Below the pieces are notes generated by a model that was given only the letters and a program-made list of their open reading frames with translations, had not been told where the DNA came from and did no database searches. The translations under genes and the position numbers were made by a program. Of a stretch of DNA of 64,000 nt, positions 59,515 through 64,000 are shown piece by piece; the stretch's first letter is position 1, and every line of letters starts with the position of its first letter. Origin of the DNA: Bolinopsis microptera (lineage: Eukaryota > Ctenophora > Tentaculata > Lobata > Bolinopsidae); assembly GCF_026151205.1 (NCBI RefSeq), contig NC_087084.1, forward strand, positions 5,015,538-5,079,537, written 5' to 3'.

Positions 59515-60472
59515 GTTGTTTCAAAGGATTTACTACGGATGCAATGAAATTGACAAGTTAGATACTGAGAATAGCAAACAAATCCTTGGGTGTAAGTAAG
59601 GGGGACGCAAAACACTTTCAAATCAGTTGGATTAGAGGCAAGATATGGATCTTCAGAGGAAGAGAGCTGAAATTACTGGAAAAGTGAGTCTCTCAATAAA
59701 AGGGTGTGAGTTAACCTGGGTGAGTTTCAATTTTTAAATGAAAAATGTTGTGAAAGTTGTTAAAATGTTTGTAAAACGAACGACGTTTTCAGTTTGGTTC
59801 CGCTGATTCACCAATCATTTCAATGACAAGTTCCATATTTTATAAAATTAAAAATTAATTAATTTTGGCTTCCATACCTTTCCACAGTTCGAATGTACGT
59901 AGTATTTTAGCTGTCTCATTCCAATGTGCTGAGATCTATTCAAATCTTGCATTGGATATAATATTTTCGATATTTACAATATTCTGTCCCCCAAACAGTG
60001 AGTTATTGACGACGAGAGACCACCAGAGTACCGAGATCTCAATGAAGCACTAGAGATAACGGAGCTGCAATAGAGTACCGCACTAATGCAGATACCGAGA
60101 ATGGTGGTCTGATACTGCCTCTCAGCTACCTTCCACACAGTGAGAATCCCTTGTGGTTTTGTTAGTATGACGTCATAAGTTAATGACATGATGAGTGATG
60201 ACCGAATGATGTCACAATTTAACTCCTTGTTCAAGTAGCTATGTCGAACTAAGAATGCACATTATAATGGACTGAAAGCGCTTTCTATTGTGAACCACTT
60301 TAAATAGTTTACGTCCGTCGTCCAAGACGTCCATCTCCGATCCAAAATACTTGTTCTTTGATTTCCTATAATATTTACAACAGGCAGTAACAGATACACG
60401 TCAACAAACGATAGTAACACGCAGGAGAACAACACCGTGTTACAACAGACCCCCCCAAACCCCTTTAGCTGA
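59515..60472 (+). pseudogene. Probable 3' exons of the KIF27-like gene with broken frames
   Basis: From the acceptor at 59514 one frame reads VVSKDLLRMQ then a stop, while the next frame over continues CNEIDKLDTENSKQILG to a GTAAGT donor near 59600. Together they would extend RSKEVRASQ of the preceding exon plausibly, but one base is out of register near 59543. A second coiled-coil-like block, IDDERPPEYRDLNEALEI (from 60003), is followed in another frame by AAIEYRTNADTENGG. That recalls the conserved AIEYKN segment of KIF7/KIF27, again one frameshift apart (near 60060). A possible last exon (from 60384) ends QQTPPNPFS and a stop at 60470-60472. The frames may be broken by sequencing error rather than by mutation. 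Confidence 0.45.
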
Positions 60473-62680
60473 AGATAGAAATGGAGAACAGAACTTCAGA
60501 ACTCAACTCCTTAATAAACTCTTCTTTCAACCATCTCTCGGTACAAAAAAAATTTTGTGATTTTAATGATTTTGTGAATTTAATTTTGTATAATTTTAAC
60601 ACGCTTTCTACTTTTCTCGGTACAAAAATACAAACAAAATAAACAAGTCCATCCGAAATTACATTTCTCGGTAAATGTTCCAGATTTTTTATGTTATTAT
60701 TTTTTTCACGCTTCTGAGAATGATTTGCCGTCTGATGTTAAGGACTCGGGCATTTAATCGTAATCCATAGATACTATACAAACGTGTTACGTTTTAAAAT
60801 CTAACGTTCCTGGTCGAATATTTTAATTTATGAAATGGCGAATTCAAACTCTGCTACACATTTCATATTCGCAGGTGAATGACCGTTTGAGTTTTCAGCA
60901 CAACTGATTCACTAGTTACCCTGATTTAAGCTTATACCTTTATAAGATTTTACAGTTTAAGCTCACCCAACCTTCCAATCACGGTAGCCAGAGTCGCCAC
61001 AACCCCCACCACACCAACCCCGCCATGCCCTGATGGAAACGTGACGTAGCTTACTACAACAACAGCTGGTCAGGATCCTGAAGGCCAAGTTGCGCGCACC
61101 AGCCCACGTGACAAACACCGGAGCTAGCGCGGGAACTGATACACTGAGTGGGGAGTTCTGACTCCCGTCAGGAAGATGTAAGAGGAGCTGAGACCATCCG
61201 GCGGAGGAGGCGTTCCACCATAGGTCGGACTGGTTTAACACCAGTGGGTTAATAGTTCAGTACCTTTAACATGGGGACTAGTGATTGGTTACTGTTTTTA
61301 CACGTCACGACATTCTTAAGACGTGCAGAGGCTGAAAGCCTGGTGGTTTTATCTTTTCACGTGAGCTGGCACAGATGTTGTGATATGATTTGATGATTAT
61401 TTATCACGCTATGATTGCGCTGAGTTATGCCTTAGATACGGGTTTGAGGATATTGGGAGGTTTTTGAAACAGGGTTCTTGGTAAGGTTTTGGTAATTGTG
61501 TCGGAATTTTCATAGTGTATGTAAAGTTTTAACTTATGTAAGAGCTCGGCATAATTTCATGGCGGTTTTTTACTGTGAAATACATAATTACTATTATCAT
61601 ATTTTCAAATTTTGGACTGACTCCTAAGGATTCTGCATGTTAAACTTATTGATAACTGCTACACGATACATGAATATGAGCTTTGACTGAACCTTATGAC
61701 CGAACCTGATAATATAATTCTAAAATTATTTTGACTCTTTGAACAGAGAATGGCTGGATTTTTGCATGCTTTATTTGTAAATTTAAAATTATTTGATTGG
61801 TAAAAACTGTGTGATATATTTTTGATAAAAACATATTATATAAATTATATGGCCTGGTTTAAAGCGGTTACTTCTTAATAAAATTTTAACGAAAAAAAAA
61901 AAATGTTGTCCTATCATCTTTAAAGTTACCCAAGTTAGTCTTTTGCAGGCTTCAGATATTAAGGTGATAACTTAAATTAATTATTCAAATAATCAAATTA
62001 ACTATTTACTTACTTAATGAATTAACTAATTACTTATTAATTAGCTAATACTTAATTAAATTAGCTAATCACTTAATTACTTAGCTAATAAACTTAATGC
62101 TTGTTAGGGAATGTCAGGAGGATGACAGCAGGAGTTACCATGTCAGATAACCAACCCAGCTCGAGCTGTCCCTGTTAAGGGTCAAGAAGCAGGAGATACT
62201 TCGATGTCTAAATCTAGCAAGCTTTCTTTGGGAATGATAATTTCAGTACCTCAATCGTGTCTTGTGACATCCTCAGTGACCTTGCTAGATGGTCATTCAA
62301 GAAAAATTCAGTCAAAACAAACAATGAAATTTGAGTCTTGGAAAGTTGGAAAGCTGATCTCTGTAAAAGATCAAATAATCACTTTAAAATGCCAATGGCT
62401 TATTTAGATTTGTTAATGACTTGTTAATGACTTGTTAATGACTTATTTATGACTTGTTAATGACTTGTTAATGACTTGTTAATGACTAGTTAATGACTTG
62501 TTAATGACTTGTTAATGACATGTTAATGACTTGTTAATGACTTGTTAAAGGTTTTGTTAATGACTAGTTAATGACTTGTTAATGACTTGTTAATGACATG
62601 TTAATGACATGTTAATGACTTGTTAATGACTTGTTAATGAATTGTTGATTACTTGTTAATTAATTAATGCTTGTTAACAG
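60473..62680. other. Gap between kinesin and ZBBX-like genes
   Basis: No exon is secured. The stretch 60960-61240 is notably GC-rich for this locus and may hold an undetected exon or promoter. Around 62111-62170 short frames such as MTAGVTMSDNQPSSSCP could be the first exon of the following gene, but the phase does not join cleanly. AT-rich TTAATTAAT repeats lie at 61970-62100. Confidence 0.35.
62401..62655. repeat. 11-bp minisatellite (TTGTTAATGAC)
   Basis: Some 21 copies of an 11-mer with variants (aTGTTAATGAC, aGTTAATGAC) end just 25 bp before an exon of the ZBBX-like gene (62681). Confidence 0.92.
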
Positions 62681-64000
62681 GACTCTTAAGAAGCTGAGTA
62701 ACGCAGAGAGACTGGAAATGGAGAACGCGAAGATGGAGGAGAGACTGAGAACTCTGAGGAAAACAATAGAGAAGGAGAAGGAGGAGAGGAGGTTAGTACA
62801 AATAATCAATTAACTAATTAATTAATTGATTAACTAATCATTTAGTTAGTTAGCTAATCACTTAATGACTTGAGGAGAGGAGGTTTGTACACAACTTGTT
62901 ATCTGTATTTATTGGTGAATATTTGTCACGTGGTATAGTAACTGTGTTATATTTGGTTGATTTATGTCCCATGTTACAGACATTGTGTTCTAATTGTTTT
63001 ATTTGTGTCACATGTTAGGGATACTGTGTTCTAATTGGTTGCCACCCCAGTAACTGTACTAGCCTGTGGAAATCAGGACAGACGGGAGCTATTACTAATT
63101 TCGCAAAAGAGCACAGCAGTAAGAACAAGAGTGCTGGTATTAAACTCGGTGATAAGAAGATTAAAGTTAAATTTCTTACTCCTGTGGTAGAGAAAGGTGA
63201 GAGTTTATTGACGTTAAAGTATGAGAAATAATTGTATTTTTTATAGCCTTGGCCTTCCTTGGCTTAACTTAATAAAATATTAATACTGATCGGGGGAATT
63301 TATCAAAATTGGAACGAAATGAAAAGGCATTGCAAATTGGTAGAACACATGCATAATGCATATATTAAGATAAAAGGTGGTAGGGTTTTACAAATCACCA
63401 CAATCATGCAGCCCAGTTATAGTGTACCCTTACATTCCAATTTCCAGGAGAATCCCGAGAGAAACAGCGTAAAGCAGCCCCACGTGTCTCCACACCCCAC
63501 AACTCTAGCACCACAGCTGGCTCATCTTGGGCAGAACCACAAACATCCCACCAAGGTCCCGCTGAATCTCAGCGCTCTGAAGCACCGCACTCTGAAGCGC
63601 TGCACGCAGATGCGCCTCACACAGAAACACACAGTTTTGAGATGCAGAGAATGCCCCGTGAGAGCATGGCGTGGAGTGAAGTGGGGGAGATGGAGGGGTT
63701 ACAGAGACAAGCTAGCATTGTGGGACCAGTGTGTGGTCAGTGTGAGCTAAACGGCGCTCAGATGGTACGTGTTTTAGTTTCGGTGGTAACCTAGGTTAAA
63801 GTTGGTATTTATATTTAAATCTTAGATGGTAGTTCAGATGGATATGTTTTCAGCTTGCATGCATCTCGATTGAATTGCAAATATTATGTGAAGCTCATTT
63901 TTCAGATAACTGATTTTTTTCAGAATTGCATGGAATGTGGTGAGAAATACTGCACGGAATGTTTTGCAATGTTCCACAAAAAAGGAGCCCTAAAATCACA
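62681..64000 (+). CDS. ZBBX: ZBBX-like B-box zinc-finger protein, partial
   Basis: Exons 62681-62791, 63063-63196, 63448-63764 and 63924 to the window end join in frame. They encode a short coiled coil ([20 protein letters not shown]), then [17 protein letters not shown] and the basic [16 protein letters not shown] polar linker is followed by a B-box-like zinc finger: [25 protein letters not shown] and FHKKGALKS. This order (coiled coil, WKSGQ motif, B-box with HxKGALK) is that of ZBBX, a little-studied protein expressed in ciliated cells. Both ends are open: the first exon starts in the middle of a frame, and the gene runs off the right edge. Its neighbour on the same strand is a ciliary-type kinesin, so the genomic context agrees. 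Confidence 0.82.

Noticed and set aside
1-64000. tRNA, rRNA or spliceosomal RNA genes
   Set aside because: Looked for A/B box and TpsiC-type words (such as GGTTCGAATC) and known snRNA starts by eye and found none; a tRNAscan-SE or Infernal run would settle it.

Overview
The window is nuclear DNA from an intron-rich, AT-rich animal genome. Clean GT-AG introns interrupt every host gene, and several proteins are animal or ciliary types: beta-tubulin, a KIF27-type kinesin, a MIOS-like GATOR2 subunit, a ZBBX-like B-box protein and a fucolectin-type secreted lectin. I cannot fix the phylum. The mix (FTP lectin, intron-rich tubulin, abundant LINE, MULE, Merlin and hAT relics) would suit a cnidarian, sponge, other early-branching animal or a lophotrochozoan. 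A 100-N run at 30069-30168 shows a scaffolded draft assembly.

Layout. 1-2170: a decayed minus-strand LINE split by a GC-rich MITE. 2175-5498: a multi-exon gene of a multicopy family I can only partly place. 7.2-9.6 kb: LINE debris and a minus-strand secreted lectin with a Glu/Lys tail. 10-11.1 kb: the 3' part of a second LINE type (restriction-like endonuclease end). 11.56-14.83 kb: an unrecognised nine-exon gene with a triplicated splice acceptor. 14.8-25.3 kb: no convincing gene, but nested inverted repeats, an E-box cluster, an 11-bp array of TGACTCA sites and duplicated CCAAT boxes in front of the tubulin gene. 25.34-29.34 kb: a complete ten-exon beta-tubulin. 30.6-32.1 kb: a TTAA-flanked palindromic MITE and a decayed MULE with FLYWCH remnants. 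33.07-38.58 kb: minus-strand MIOS-like gene lacking its last exons. 39.02-46.24 kb: one 7.2-kb block with terminal inverted repeats and an 8-bp target duplication; it carries a dead I-type LINE, itself split by a 2-kb element holding a 1.3-kb palindrome. 46.6-49 kb: LINE debris and inverted-repeat elements. 49.36-50.21 kb: a minus-strand two-exon gene for a secreted protein built of eleven Arg/His-rich 11-residue repeats. 50.7-51.2 kb: a CR1-like LINE tail. 52.16-60.5 kb: KIF27-like kinesin, with a Merlin transposon in one intron and a 2-kb palindromic repeat in another. 62.68-64.0 kb: 5' part of a ZBBX-like gene, running off the window.

Three of the recognisable genes (beta-tubulin, KIF27-like kinesin, ZBBX-like) point to the cilium or axoneme, and the last two are neighbours on the same strand. 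The most novel protein is the Arg/His repeat precursor; its correct frame shows only when the signal-peptide exon is spliced on. The most novel DNA structures are two kinds of long palindromes made of 150-180-bp internal modules. Sequence at 59.4-60.1 kb carries apparent frameshifts next to a noisy direct repeat, which looks like a local assembly problem rather than gene decay.
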